A stretch of DNA of 64,000 bases from JAIBJN01 sp963775395 (GTDB taxonomy: Bacteria > Actinomycetota > Thermoleophilia > Gaiellales > Gaiellaceae), in contig CAVZIX010000006.1 in NCBI GenBank assembly GCA_963775395.1, positions 62,001 through 126,000 of the forward strand, given 5' to 3'. A program made the translations under genes and the position numbers. Of the stretch, positions 24,765-32,304 are shown piece by piece. The notes below the pieces were generated by a model. The model had not been told where the DNA came from. It worked only from the letters and a program-made list of their open reading frames with translations, and did not search any database. Numbering within the stretch: the first letter of the stretch is position 1; each line of letters begins with the position of its first letter.

Positions 24765-24894
24765 CGCCCAGGTGCGGACGCCGCGCAGGCGCTTGTCCTC
24801 GATGGGCGCCGGGGAAGCTGGGGCGGCCAGGCTCAGCGCGGCGAGCGCGGCGGCCGAGGAGAGTACGAGGAGGCGGACGATCCCTGAGTTGTAG

Positions 24895-25605
24895 CTAACC
24901 GCGGTTGAAGCCGCCCTGGAGCTGCGCGACGTACGCGTTCAGCTCCTCCTCGCGGCGCTCGAGCCGTTCGCGCAGCTCGGTCAGCTCCTGCTCCGCGCGG
25001 TCGAGCTCCTCCTGGCGGAGCTGGAAGGCGGCGCCGTCGTGCACGCGGTGCTCCTCGAGCTCGTGCTCGCGGGCGTCGAGCTCGCGCCGCCGCTCCTCGA
25101 GGATGGTCTCGGCCTCGGCGAAGGAGCGGTCGCGTTGGGCGACCCACTGGGTGCCGAGCGCCGCATCGGGGTCGAGGAGGTCGCGCTGGTACTCGGCGAG
25201 CTCCTTCTCCCGGTCCGCGAGCCGTCGCTGCTCGACCCGGAGGCGGTCGGTCTTCTCGGTGAACATCCGCTCGCGGGCCGCCAGCTCGGCCTCGGCCTCG
25301 GTGAGCTCGCGGAGCTTCGCCTGCAGCGCAGCGGTCTCGTCAGCGAGCTTGCCCGCGCGGGCGTCGAGGATCGTCAGGACCTCGTCGACTGCCCGGGCGA
25401 GCCGGGCCGGCATCGGCCCGAGCTCCTCGAGGCGGCGCGTGCGCACGTCGAGCTCGCGCTCCGCTTCCTCGAGCTCGGCGGCCGCGGCCTCGAGCTCGGC
25501 AGCGCGATCGGCGTGCTCGGCGCCGCGTTCGTCGAGCTCGGCAGCGCTGCGCGCGAGGTAGCCCTCGAGGGAGCCCCTCAGCTTGTCGGTCAGACCTCCG
25601 GACAT
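24895..25605 (-). CDS. long coiled-coil protein of unknown function
   Basis: 236 residues, almost entirely heptad-rich and charged. Glu, Arg, Leu and Ala dominate, with runs such as RRELDAREHELEEHRVHD, from residue 15 to the end. There is no signal peptide, membrane helix or recognisable enzyme motif. It may be a scaffolding or cell-shape protein. It lies 4 bp downstream of a 72-residue ORF and directly upstream of the GH114 gene, all on the same strand, so it may be cotranscribed with the polysaccharide genes. Confidence 0.7.
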   Translation of the reverse strand: MSGGLTDKLRGSLEGYLARSAAELDERGAEHADRAAELEAAAAELEEAERELDVRTRRLEELGPMPARLARAVDEVLTILDARAGKLADETAALQAKLRELTEAEAELAARERMFTEKTDRLRVEQRRLADREKELAEYQRDLLDPDAALGTQWVAQRDRSFAEAETILEERRRELDAREHELEEHRVHDGAAFQLRQEELDRAEQELTELRERLERREEELNAYVAQLQGGFNRG

Positions 25606-25609
25606 GGCG

Positions 25610-25828
25610 CTACGCGGCGGCTGCGCCGTGCGCGCCGCGCCTCGCGAGTTCGCCGCCCACGAGCACGCGCTCGGTCGTCGGCCGCTCGACAGCGACGTCG
25701 TCCCCGTACAGCAGGAGGAGGTCGCGGCACGAGGGCGTCTCGAGCCGAACGTGGGCGTGGTCTGACCGGTCGAGCCAGGCCTTGAGGCCTGTCCCGAACT
25801 CAGGTATGCGCGCGGCGTCTTCGTTCAT
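25610..25828 (-). CDS. hypothetical small protein
   Basis: 72 residues from ATG 25828, with core IPEFGTGLKAWLDRSDHAHV and LLLLYGDDVAVERPTTERVL. Not recognised; there is no membrane segment or cysteine motif. Only 4 bp separate it from the coiled-coil gene, so it probably forms one unit with it. The frame is open further upstream but the composition there looks non-coding. Confidence 0.5.
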   Translation of the reverse strand: MNEDAARIPEFGTGLKAWLDRSDHAHVRLETPSCRDLLLLYGDDVAVERPTTERVLVGGELARRGAHGAAAA

Positions 25829-25922
25829 TGCGGCAGTCGCATCATCGGTACGGGAGGGTGAGCCTGTCGTCCCCCGAACGGGGTAGGGCTCTCCGAGTCC
25901 CCCGAAGTGGCCTAAAGGCGGG

Positions 25923-26744
25923 CTATTGGACGACTGCGCGCGCTGCGCCGAGCACGACGCGGCCGGCATCGCGGAGCTTGTTCGGCCGGAGCCTGTCGAT
26001 CCGGTCGCATGGTTGGTGCCAGCACGTATCCCAGCGCCATTCGATCCAGGCGGCAGGAATGCCGCCGCGGGTGAGGTCGTCGTGGTCGGACTGCCCGGTG
26101 TCTCGAAGGTAGGTGGCCCGGATGTTGCGGGCGCGGGCGGAGTTGAGCAGCCGGCGCGCCGAGCGGTTCGCGTTGGACTCGAGCCCCCGGATGTTGAGGG
26201 TCGGCCCGAACCCGACCATGTCGATCGAGAGCGCCAGGCGGACGCCCGCCTTCTGCGCCGCGCTGAAGCCGCTCGTCAGCCGCCGCGAGCCGAGGTGCCA
26301 GGACGAGCCGGTGACCATCCGCTCCTCGGCGCCCATCGCTGCCACGAGCACGCCGTCCTCGCCGGCGAGGAAGCGGGCGACCGTCAGGAGCACCCCGACT
26401 CCGGAGGCGTTGTCGTTCGCGGCCTGCGTCCCGTGGACGCCGTCCATGTGGGCGACGATGATGACCCGCACCGGGCCCGCCGTGCGCCCGACGACGTTCC
26501 GCGAGGTTCGGCCGTTCGGGAGCGTGAAGCGCTGGATGTTGACCGCGTACCCGAGCGAGGCCAGGCGCCGGCGGACGATCTCCCCGGCACGGCGCTCGTT
26601 CAGCCCGCCGGCCGGGCGCTGGCCGAGGCGCGCGATCTTCGCGGCCCACTCCTTCGCTTCAGGGCCTGGGATCGCCGCTGCAGGCCCGGCCGTGCCGAGG
26701 ACAAGCAGCGCCGAGACGAACGTGACCCCGATGAGACGACGCAT
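25923..26744 (-). CDS. secreted M28 family zinc aminopeptidase
   Basis: 273 residues with a signal peptide (MRRLIGVTFVSALLVLG, cleavage after PAAA). Co-catalytic zinc ligands of the M28 family are visible in order: AHMDG, NDNASG, GAEER, SIDMVGF and SDHDDLTRGGIP. The domain is single and compact, so a broad aminopeptidase of the exterior is likely. ATG 26744 is chosen because it begins the signal peptide. It is divergent from bolA with 47 bp between the starts, so their promoters overlap. Confidence 0.86.
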   Translation of the reverse strand: MRRLIGVTFVSALLVLGTAGPAAAIPGPEAKEWAAKIARLGQRPAGGLNERRAGEIVRRRLASLGYAVNIQRFTLPNGRTSRNVVGRTAGPVRVIIVAHMDGVHGTQAANDNASGVGVLLTVARFLAGEDGVLVAAMGAEERMVTGSSWHLGSRRLTSGFSAAQKAGVRLALSIDMVGFGPTLNIRGLESNANRSARRLLNSARARNIRATYLRDTGQSDHDDLTRGGIPAAWIEWRWDTCWHQPCDRIDRLRPNKLRDAGRVVLGAARAVVQ

Positions 26745-26791
26745 CTCGCCCCGGATCGTAGCGGTGTTCGTGGCTGGTATCTTCGATTGCA

Positions 26792-27022
26792 ATGAGCGAG
26801 CGGCTCGAGGAGCTCCTCCGCACGGCCTTTCCCGACGCCGCCGAGCTGGCGGTCGTCGACCGGACCGGTGGGGGCGATCACTTCCACGTCACCGTGGTGG
26901 ACGGGCACTTCGGCGGGCTCTCGCTCGTCGAGCAGCACCGGCTCGTCTACGACGCCCTGGCGCAGCCGCTCCAGGACGGAACCATTCACGAGCTGCGAAT
27001 CACAACGAGGGGAGAGGCATGA
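26792..27022 (+). CDS. BolA family protein
   Basis: 76-residue BolA/IbaG protein: LEELLRTAFPDAAELAV, GGGDHFHVTVV (the conserved His ligand region) and FGGLSLVEQHRLVYDAL. BolA proteins pair with monothiol glutaredoxins to bind and pass on 2Fe-2S clusters. The stop overlaps the start of the glutaredoxin gene (ATGA), so the partners are translationally coupled. Confidence 0.92.
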   Translation: MSERLEELLRTAFPDAAELAVVDRTGGGDHFHVTVVDGHFGGLSLVEQHRLVYDALAQPLQDGTIHELRITTRGEA

Positions 27023-27423
27023 GCGACCTCCGCGCGCGCATCAAGGAAACGATCGAGCAGGAGCCCGTGGTCGCCTTCGTCAAGGGGACCCACGAGCAGG
27101 CCTACTGCGGGAACTCCGACCGTGCGATGCAGGCGCTGCGGTCCGTCGGGGCCGGCTTCACGACGGTCGACGTCCTGCCCGACCCGAGCATCCGGGAGGA
27201 GCTCTCGGCGCTCTCGAACTGGCCCACGATCCCGCAGGTCTTCGTGGCCGGCGAGCTCGTCGGCGGCGCGGACATCGTCCAGGAGCTTGCCGTGACCGGT
27301 CAGCTCGAGGCGACGCTGGACGAGAAGCTCGGCGAGTCGTGGCGCCGGCCGGGCGACGAGCGGACGGTCGAGGTGCTCGAGTCGGGCACAGGCGGCGGTC
27401 TCAGGCTCGCCCCGCCCGCCTAG
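27019..27423 (+). CDS. monothiol glutaredoxin (Grx4/GrxD type) with CGNS active site
   Basis: 134 residues with the Grx4 fold: VVAFVKGTHEQAYCGNS, a Trp-Pro-Thr-Ile-Pro-Gln-Val-Phe segment (NWPTIPQVFVAGELVGGADI) and the GG cluster-ligand loop. The active-site sequence beginning at C30 is CGNS where the family usually has CGFS. A C-terminal extension of about 25 residues follows the fold. Works with BolA in iron-sulfur trafficking. Actinobacteria normally lack glutathione, so the thiol that completes the cluster ligand set is open. Confidence 0.9.
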   Translation: MSDLRARIKETIEQEPVVAFVKGTHEQAYCGNSDRAMQALRSVGAGFTTVDVLPDPSIREELSALSNWPTIPQVFVAGELVGGADIVQELAVTGQLEATLDEKLGESWRRPGDERTVEVLESGTGGGLRLAPPA

Positions 27424-27509
27424 TTCACGTCCCGCGATAGCCGTGAAATAACGGTTGCGCTTGCGGCTACAGAGATGGGACTAGCGCCCGTGGAGCCTCC
27501 GGCGCGAAC

Positions 27510-28619
27510 TTAGAGCCGTCCCGTCACGGGCAGGCCCGCGTTGAGCTGCCGCTGCTGGTCCTCCGTGAACGGCCCACCCTGCAGCGCGGCGTCCAGCTGG
27601 CGGGACCGAAACAGGTCGACGATGTAGCGCATCCGGTCGGCGAGCTCCGTCCAGTTGACCGCGCCGCCCAGGGGCGCCGGGTGGTCGGCGTCCTGCCGGC
27701 GCAGGAAGTCCAGCGTCTCGGGGTCGTCGATCGGATCGAGCAGCGCGGGGTAGAGCGGCTGCCCCTTCGGGGCTGGGAGCTGCCGGCCGAGGAGGAGCGT
27801 CTCGCCCGGCAGCTGGAGGGTCATGAGCTCGCGCGTGCACAGCTCCTCCCAGTGCCGCTCGGCCGCCTTGGACGCGTCGCGGAGGGCGAGCCGTAGGGCG
27901 CCGCGGCAGAGCGTCCGCAGCCCTCGCGGGAGGCGGCGCGCGGCCTCGTCCGCCGGGTCGAGCAGGGCGAGGCGGACCGGCGCCTCGATCGAGCCGGCGA
28001 TGAAGGGCTGAAGCCTGATCTGCTCGTGCAGGCCGATGCGCGCGTTCGCCAGGAGCATGAGCTCCGCCTGCCGGTGCGGGCTCGGCTCGGAGCGCGCCCG
28101 CGCGTAGCCGTTGAGGGCGAGGCGAAGCCGCGTCTGGCCGCCGCGGTCGCTGGAGCCCTCTGTCAGGGTCTCGCCGAGGCGCCGCAGGGCAGCGCCGTCC
28201 CCGTCCTCGTCGAGCGCGGCGATCGCGCGCGCGAAGACCGGCCCGAGCTCGCTGAAGACGGCAAGGTTTCCCCGCGTGATCAGCTCGCCTACCTCGTGGA
28301 CGATGCGACGGGCGATGTCGAGGACGACGTCCTTGGGGATCGCCGCGTCGGCGTGGAACCGGCCGAGCGCCAGATTGGCCCGCTCGATCCCACGGTCGAG
28401 GTGCGTCGAGCCGTTGAGCACGTCGCGGAAGGCGGCGGGCACCTCCTCGTCGCGGATGAAGCGTCCGGCGGTGCGTGAGGCCCACGTGGCGAACGTGCAC
28501 CAGTTCGCGTGCTCCGCGCCGAGGCGCTTCCCGAGCGCCGCCGAAAGGTCGTGGTAGCACTGGGTGATCAGGAGGTTGCGCCGAACCGGATCGCTTTCGA
28601 GGCCGACGATCCAGGCCAC
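27510..28619 (-). CDS. conserved hypothetical protein, about 369 residues
   Basis: Soluble protein from GTG 28619 with GGAG 4 bp upstream. Visible blocks are NLLITQCYHDLSAALGKRLG, NWCTFATWASRTAGRFIRDE and a mainly helical remainder. No cofactor motif, signal or membrane helix. Related sequences of this type are, from memory, common as unassigned proteins in Thermoleophilia. The frame runs open upstream into the 71-residue gene with an ATA just at its stop, so a longer N terminus is possible. Part of a minus-strand run 28.6-30.3 kb. Confidence 0.6.
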   Translation of the reverse strand: MAWIVGLESDPVRRNLLITQCYHDLSAALGKRLGAEHANWCTFATWASRTAGRFIRDEEVPAAFRDVLNGSTHLDRGIERANLALGRFHADAAIPKDVVLDIARRIVHEVGELITRGNLAVFSELGPVFARAIAALDEDGDGAALRRLGETLTEGSSDRGGQTRLRLALNGYARARSEPSPHRQAELMLLANARIGLHEQIRLQPFIAGSIEAPVRLALLDPADEAARRLPRGLRTLCRGALRLALRDASKAAERHWEELCTRELMTLQLPGETLLLGRQLPAPKGQPLYPALLDPIDDPETLDFLRRQDADHPAPLGGAVNWTELADRMRYIVDLFRSRQLDAALQGGPFTEDQQRQLNAGLPVTGRL

Positions 28620-28657
28620 GCGCTCCGGGGAGGTCGGCTCGCCGGGGGGCCGCTCGG

Positions 28658-28873
28658 CTATGTCTTCGCCTTCGGAAGCAGGGAGCGCGCAACCGCGGCG
28701 GCCTGCTCTCGGCCCGGGCCGCCCGCGAGCTCGGGGATGTCGGTCAGCTCGGCCAGGTCGACCGGCCGGCGCGGCCGCTGCTCGCTGCCCATGAAGAGGT
28801 GCATGAGAAGCCCGGCCTGGAGTTCGAGCCCCGCCCGCTCCCTCGGCGTGAGCACACGCCCCTCGCCTTCCAT
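28658..28873 (-). CDS. hypothetical small protein
   Basis: 71 residues (VLTPRERAGLELQAGLLMHL, then a Pro-rich linker and AAAVARSLLPKAKT). Not recognised. It lies 38 bp upstream of the preferred start of the 369-residue protein on the same strand, and the two frames abut, so coupling is likely. Mostly helical, no export signal. Confidence 0.55.
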   Translation of the reverse strand: MEGEGRVLTPRERAGLELQAGLLMHLFMGSEQRPRRPVDLAELTDIPELAGGPGREQAAAVARSLLPKAKT

Positions 28874-28920
28874 CGGGCCGATGATAGGACGTAAGGCGGC
28901 CCTCGGGCAACGACCGAAAG

Positions 28921-28935
28921 ACTCCCCGCGGGAGT
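28921..28935 (-). terminator. short hairpin behind methyltransferase gene
   Basis: ACTCCC, loop CGC, GGGAGT, 25 bp beyond the methyltransferase stop on the minus strand. Weak, without T tract. Confidence 0.3.
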
Positions 28936-28959
28936 GCTTGCCAAGGCGGGCTCGACTTG

Positions 28960-29643
28960 CTACGAGGCTTCGCCCTCGATCACTCGGTCTCCGGGGTTCC
29001 GCGCGACGCCGAGGACGTACGGAGCCGCTGTGATCGTCAGCACCGTCGACGCCTGAAAGCCCCGGTCGAGCGAGGCGATCTCGAAGCCCGCGTCCTCGAT
29101 CGCCCTCACGGAGTCCCGCGTCGTCTCGCAGCCGCCCAGGGCCCGTGTCCAGAAGAGCGCGTCGCCGGCGCGCTGGAGCGCGCGGAAGACGGCATTCTCC
29201 GAGCGGACGTGCTCGTAGAAGCGCAGCTCGCCGCCGGCCACGAGCACTCGTCGGAGCTCCTGGAGCGCGGAGGCCGGTTCGGGGACGCTGCAGAGCACCC
29301 AGACGAGGACGGCGGCGTCGAAGGATGCGTCCTCGGCCGGGAGCGGCGAGGCAACGCCCTCCACGACCTCGATCGGCACCCGTGCCTCGGCGGCCCGTTC
29401 CAGGGCCGCGGCGCGCGCATTCGCATCGGGCTCGACGCCGAGGACGCGTGTCACCTCGGGCGGATAGTGCTCGAACGCCCGCCCGTCGCCGCACCCGACC
29501 TCGATCACCCGGCCGCGCAGTCCGACGAGCAACCGGCGGCGCAGCTCGCGCGCCACGGGATCGGGGTTGCGGGTCTCCCGCCGCTCGAGGTAGCGCGCGA
29601 AGCGCGACTGCTCCGATCCATAGAGCGGGGGCGGGGTCGCCAT
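28960..29643 (-). CDS. class I SAM-dependent methyltransferase
   Basis: 227 residues. Motif I RVIEVGCGDGRAFEHYP and motif post-I VLGVEPDANARA bind SAM. SFDAAVLVWVLCSVPEP and LRRVLVAGGELRFYEHV are motifs II and III of the methyltransferase 11/UbiE-like class. The FYEHVRS ending is shared with small-molecule methyltransferases of the methyltransferase-like 7 type. Substrate unknown. ATG 29643. Confidence 0.83.
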   Translation of the reverse strand: MATPPPLYGSEQSRFARYLERRETRNPDPVARELRRRLLVGLRGRVIEVGCGDGRAFEHYPPEVTRVLGVEPDANARAAALERAAEARVPIEVVEGVASPLPAEDASFDAAVLVWVLCSVPEPASALQELRRVLVAGGELRFYEHVRSENAVFRALQRAGDALFWTRALGGCETTRDSVRAIEDAGFEIASLDRGFQASTVLTITAAPYVLGVARNPGDRVIEGEAS

Positions 29644-29681
29644 CGCCCCAGTTTTCCCGAGCGCCGGCGTTCGCGCGAGAG

Positions 29682-30023
29682 TCAGCCGCGCGGGTCGGTC
29701 TGCTGCGCGATCACGGCTTCGGCGACGTACTTGCGCACGACGAAGTAGCGCTGGTTGCGCGCGATGACCTCTTCGACGTCCAGGATCTCGTGCCCGGGCA
29801 CGATGGCGAAGAAGAGGGGATCCGCTCTGACGTGCTCGTACTCCTCGTCGCGCAGCGGGACCGTCTCGGTGCAGCCTGCGTCTCCGCACTCGCAGACGAA
29901 GTCCGTCGTCAGTGTGGCTCTGTCCTCGCTGATCTCCTGCACGCGTTCGTTGACCTCACGGAAGAGCGCCTCGTTACGTGCGATCTGGTACTTGCGCCGA
30001 TCTCCGCGCTCGTCTCCGCTCAT
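29682..30023 (-). CDS. small cysteine-motif protein, paralogue of its upstream neighbour
   Basis: 113 residues: NEALFREVNERV, then FVCECGDAGC, then VRADPLFFAIVPGHEI and YFVVRKY. The C-E-C-x4-C cluster plus the His of PGH could form a zinc site. It is clearly homologous to the preceding gene (30020-30310) and overlaps it by 4 bp, so the pair are tandem duplicates. No known function; unlike a DNA-binding ribbon, the third Cys is not followed by a fourth. Confidence 0.65.
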   Translation of the reverse strand: MSGDERGDRRKYQIARNEALFREVNERVQEISEDRATLTTDFVCECGDAGCTETVPLRDEEYEHVRADPLFFAIVPGHEILDVEEVIARNQRYFVVRKYVAEAVIAQQTDPRG

Positions 30024-30310
30024 GCCGCCTCCTTCCGCACCACGTGGAACGAGCTCAGCTCCCGCACGACGACCTCGCCGTCGACAGCGTGACCGGGCAC
30101 GACCGCGAACGTATCGGAGTCCGCGCGCACGCCTAGGTAGTCGTCGAACGTCATCTCCATGCGCGCCATGCAGAGGTCGTCGGCGCACTCGCACAGAAAC
30201 GGCACCACGCGACCCGCCTGCACGTCGTCCGTGACCTGCTCCCGAAGGCGCTCGTTCGCTTTGCGGAACAGCTCCTCGTTCTCACGCATCCGATCTGCCT
30301 GCAGCGCCAT
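30020..30310 (-). CDS. small cysteine-motif protein, first of a tandem pair
   Basis: 96 residues sharing with the next gene NEELFRKANERL, FLCECADDLC, VRADSDTFAVVPGHAV and FHVVRK. Pairwise similarity spans the whole length. Probably the two proteins form a heteromer or sense related signals, but that is inference. It is the first gene of the minus-strand group after an 84-bp spacer. Confidence 0.65.
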   Translation of the reverse strand: MALQADRMRENEELFRKANERLREQVTDDVQAGRVVPFLCECADDLCMARMEMTFDDYLGVRADSDTFAVVPGHAVDGEVVVRELSSFHVVRKEAA

Positions 30311-30394
30311 CTCTCGCGCTGGATTCCCCGTCCGGAGGGTGACCGAAACGCTGGACGCGCGAGCCGCTCCTGAGAGCGCCGCACGCCAGCCGTT

Positions 30395-30670
30395 CTACTT
30401 GCCACAGAACGTGGCCAGGAAGGCCTGCAGCGTCGCGCCGCGGCCCGCCTCGGAATGAGCCTGCCCGTCGGCGGCGTTGCCGTCCGAGTTCCCCCGGCCG
30501 CCGATCGCGGTTCCCTGGACGCCGCGGTCGCCGCTCAGCTCCTTCGCCTGCGTCGTGTAGAAGCCGTGACAGCCATTCTCCGGCGACGACGGGTCGGCGG
30601 CGGCGGGCGCCGCGCCGATCGCTCCCACGGCGAGAGCCGACAGGACGACAGCGATGCTGCGTCGAGACAT
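30395..30670 (-). CDS. small secreted protein
   Basis: 91 residues with a clear signal peptide (MSRRSIAVVLSALAVGAIGA, cleavage after PAAA) and a mature part of about 65 residues with two cysteines (NGCHGFYTTQ and ATFCGK at the very end), so one disulfide is possible. Gly-rich centre. Not recognised. AGGGG precedes the ATG. The leader holds a 29-bp imperfect inverted repeat. Confidence 0.6.
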   Translation of the reverse strand: MSRRSIAVVLSALAVGAIGAAPAAADPSSPENGCHGFYTTQAKELSGDRGVQGTAIGGRGNSDGNAADGQAHSEAGRGATLQAFLATFCGK

Positions 30671-30690
30671 GGAGACCCCTTTCTCCTCTG

Positions 30691-30719
30691 GTTCACGCGG
30701 CGACTGACCGCGTATGAAC
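30691..30719 (-). promoter_or_regulatory. inverted repeat in the leader of the small secreted protein
   Basis: GTTCA-CGCGG, a 7-base centre, then CCGCG-TA-TGAAC: a 10-bp stem with a 2-base bulge, 20 bp before the start codon. Either an mRNA hairpin or an operator. Confidence 0.4.
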
Positions 30720-30773
30720 ACCTCTTCCAGATACGACGCCGGCCGCACGGTTTTCGTGCGGTGCCCAGGCGCG

Positions 30774-31586
30774 CTAGCCGAGCAGGATCGAGCGGATCGC
30801 CTGGTGGCTCTCCTCGCCCGGCGACTCCGAGATCACAGTCGCCGGCCGCTCGAATCTCGCCAGAGCCTCCGCAAGTGGCTCGGCGCGCAAGGTGCCTTCG
30901 CCGTAGGGGAGGTGCTTCGTCTCGTTCCGGTTCGCGTACGCGATGTCGGAGAAGTGGATGTGGAACGGGGCGCCGTCCTCGAGCACCGCGTCGGTGCGGG
31001 TCAGAGCGTCCGCGAATGTCTCCACGTCGACGTAGGCGCCGTCCGAGGTCGCGTGCATGTGGGCGAAGTCGATCACCGGGCGCACCCACTCGACGCGCTC
31101 GGCGATCCAAAGGACGTCGTCGAGGCTCCCGAGATCGCGGACGCGGCCCATCACCTCGATGCCGAAGGGGACCGCGCGCCCCTTGCCCTCCAGCCGCTCG
31201 CGGAGAGAGCCGAGCTGGTCCACGACCGACGCGAGGGCGTCCTCGCGCTCGCGGCCGAGGAAGAAGCCCGGGTGGAAGACGACGAGCTCGGCGCCGGACG
31301 CGACGGCGACTCCGGCGGAGTGATCGAGCATCCCCGTGGCCATGTTGTACTTCTTGTCGCGCTCGAGGTGGCCCATGAAGCCGGCGATCGGCGCGTGCAC
31401 CGAGAGCGCGATGTCGTTCTCGCGCGCGAGCTCTCCAAACCGCTCGGCCCACGGGTAGTCCATCCAGAACTTGCCCTCGAAGTCGATCTCGCAGGCCGTG
31501 TAGCCGCGCTCGAGGAGGAGCGAAACCGCCTCTTCAGGAGTCTCCCGGGAGGGGACGCGGGCCGGGCCGATGCGGGTCTGCGCCAT
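30774..31586 (-). CDS. AP endonuclease family 2 / xylose isomerase-like TIM barrel protein
   Basis: 270 residues. LSVHAPIAGFMGHLERDKK, VFHPGFFLGRERED, PFGIEVMGRVRDLGSLDD, PVIDFAHMHATSDGAYVD, FHIHFSDIAYANRNETKHLP and ATVISESPG give the His/Glu/Asp metal residues of the endonuclease IV barrel. The protein is close to endonuclease IV in length and motif order, so it may repair abasic sites, but isomerases share the fold. ATG 31586. Divergent from a small gene 57 bp away. Confidence 0.78.
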   Translation of the reverse strand: MAQTRIGPARVPSRETPEEAVSLLLERGYTACEIDFEGKFWMDYPWAERFGELARENDIALSVHAPIAGFMGHLERDKKYNMATGMLDHSAGVAVASGAELVVFHPGFFLGREREDALASVVDQLGSLRERLEGKGRAVPFGIEVMGRVRDLGSLDDVLWIAERVEWVRPVIDFAHMHATSDGAYVDVETFADALTRTDAVLEDGAPFHIHFSDIAYANRNETKHLPYGEGTLRAEPLAEALARFERPATVISESPGEESHQAIRSILLG

Positions 31587-31643
31587 GGAGCGTGAGCGTA
31601 TCTGCCGCCGAAGTCCGTCCGATCCCCCGGCTACCTTCAGCCA

Positions 31644-31889
31644 ATGGCCAAGCGACCTTCGCGCATCGAGCTGCTCGAGCTGGACATCGACCTGCGGCTC
31701 GCCGACCTCTGGGGCGAGGCCTGCGGCATCTCCGAGTGGAACCTCGACGTCGTCGCCGCGTTTCTGCGCGCCGCCTACGGCAAGGGCTACTGCGACGCCC
31801 TCACCGAGGATGCGCCCGGAAGCCTGTGCCGCGACCACGGGTACCGCATCCCGGAGCGCAAGCACGCCGACGCGGCTACCTCCGAGTAG
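31644..31889 (+). CDS. hypothetical small protein
   Basis: 81 residues, acidic and soluble: IELLELDIDLRLADLWGEAC, AAFLRAAYGKGYCDAL, ending in CRDHGYRIPERK. Composition and codon use match neighbours. The family is not named, though similar small proteins occur near such genes in Thermoleophilia as far as I recall. 28 bp before ccmE. Confidence 0.6.
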   Translation: MAKRPSRIELLELDIDLRLADLWGEACGISEWNLDVVAAFLRAAYGKGYCDALTEDAPGSLCRDHGYRIPERKHADAATSE

Positions 31890-31904
31890 CGCGCGAAGCC
31901 CCCG

Positions 31905-31910
31905 GTAAAC
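31905..31910 (+). promoter_or_regulatory. -10 element of ccmE (leaderless arrangement)
   Basis: TAAACT about 7 bp before the GTG start of ccmE, with no Shine-Dalgarno between. Transcription would begin at or near the start codon. Confidence 0.4.
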
Positions 31911-31917
31911 TCGAAGC

Positions 31918-32304
31918 GTGGCAAAGCGGCGCAATCCGGTGCGCCTCGTCGTCGCCCTCTCGATCGCGGCGGTGCTGGCGATCTTCCTCATCTGGACGAG
32001 CCTCGCGGGCGGGACCCCCTCCCTCCAGCCGAGCCAGCTGGCCGGGAAGACCGGCGAAGTCGGCCTGGCCGGCATCGTCGTCGGCCCGGTCGACGAGGCT
32101 GAGGACGAGTCCAGGCTCACGTTCACGCTCCGCGACATCGAAGGCGAGGCGACGGTGCCCGTGGTCTACACGGGCTCGGTGCCCGATCTCTTCAAGGTGG
32201 GGCGCGAGGTCTACGTGAAGGGCAAGCTCGTCGAGGGGACGTTCGTGGCGACGCCCGATTCGCTCGTCACGAAGTGCCCGTCGAAGTACGCGCCGGAGTC
32301 CTAG
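31918..32304 (+). CDS. ccmE: cytochrome c maturation heme chaperone CcmE, C-type
   Basis: 128 residues: one N-terminal membrane helix (VRLVVALSIAAVLAIFLIW) and an extracytoplasmic OB-fold (LTFTLRDIEGEATVPVVYTG, YVKGKL). The heme attachment motif reads C120-P-S-K-Y124, the CxxxY form found in some archaea and Gram-positives, instead of the HxxxY of E. coli CcmE. The next gene, starting at the very next base, is ccmF, so System I cytochrome c assembly is intended. Confidence 0.88.
   Translation: MAKRRNPVRLVVALSIAAVLAIFLIWTSLAGGTPSLQPSQLAGKTGEVGLAGIVVGPVDEAEDESRLTFTLRDIEGEATVPVVYTGSVPDLFKVGREVYVKGKLVEGTFVATPDSLVTKCPSKYAPES

Noticed and set aside
27481..28692. Alternative frame on the minus strand over the 369-residue protein
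   Set aside because: Arg/Pro/Ala-rich translation typical of a wrong frame; the chosen frame has mixed composition and conserved-looking blocks.
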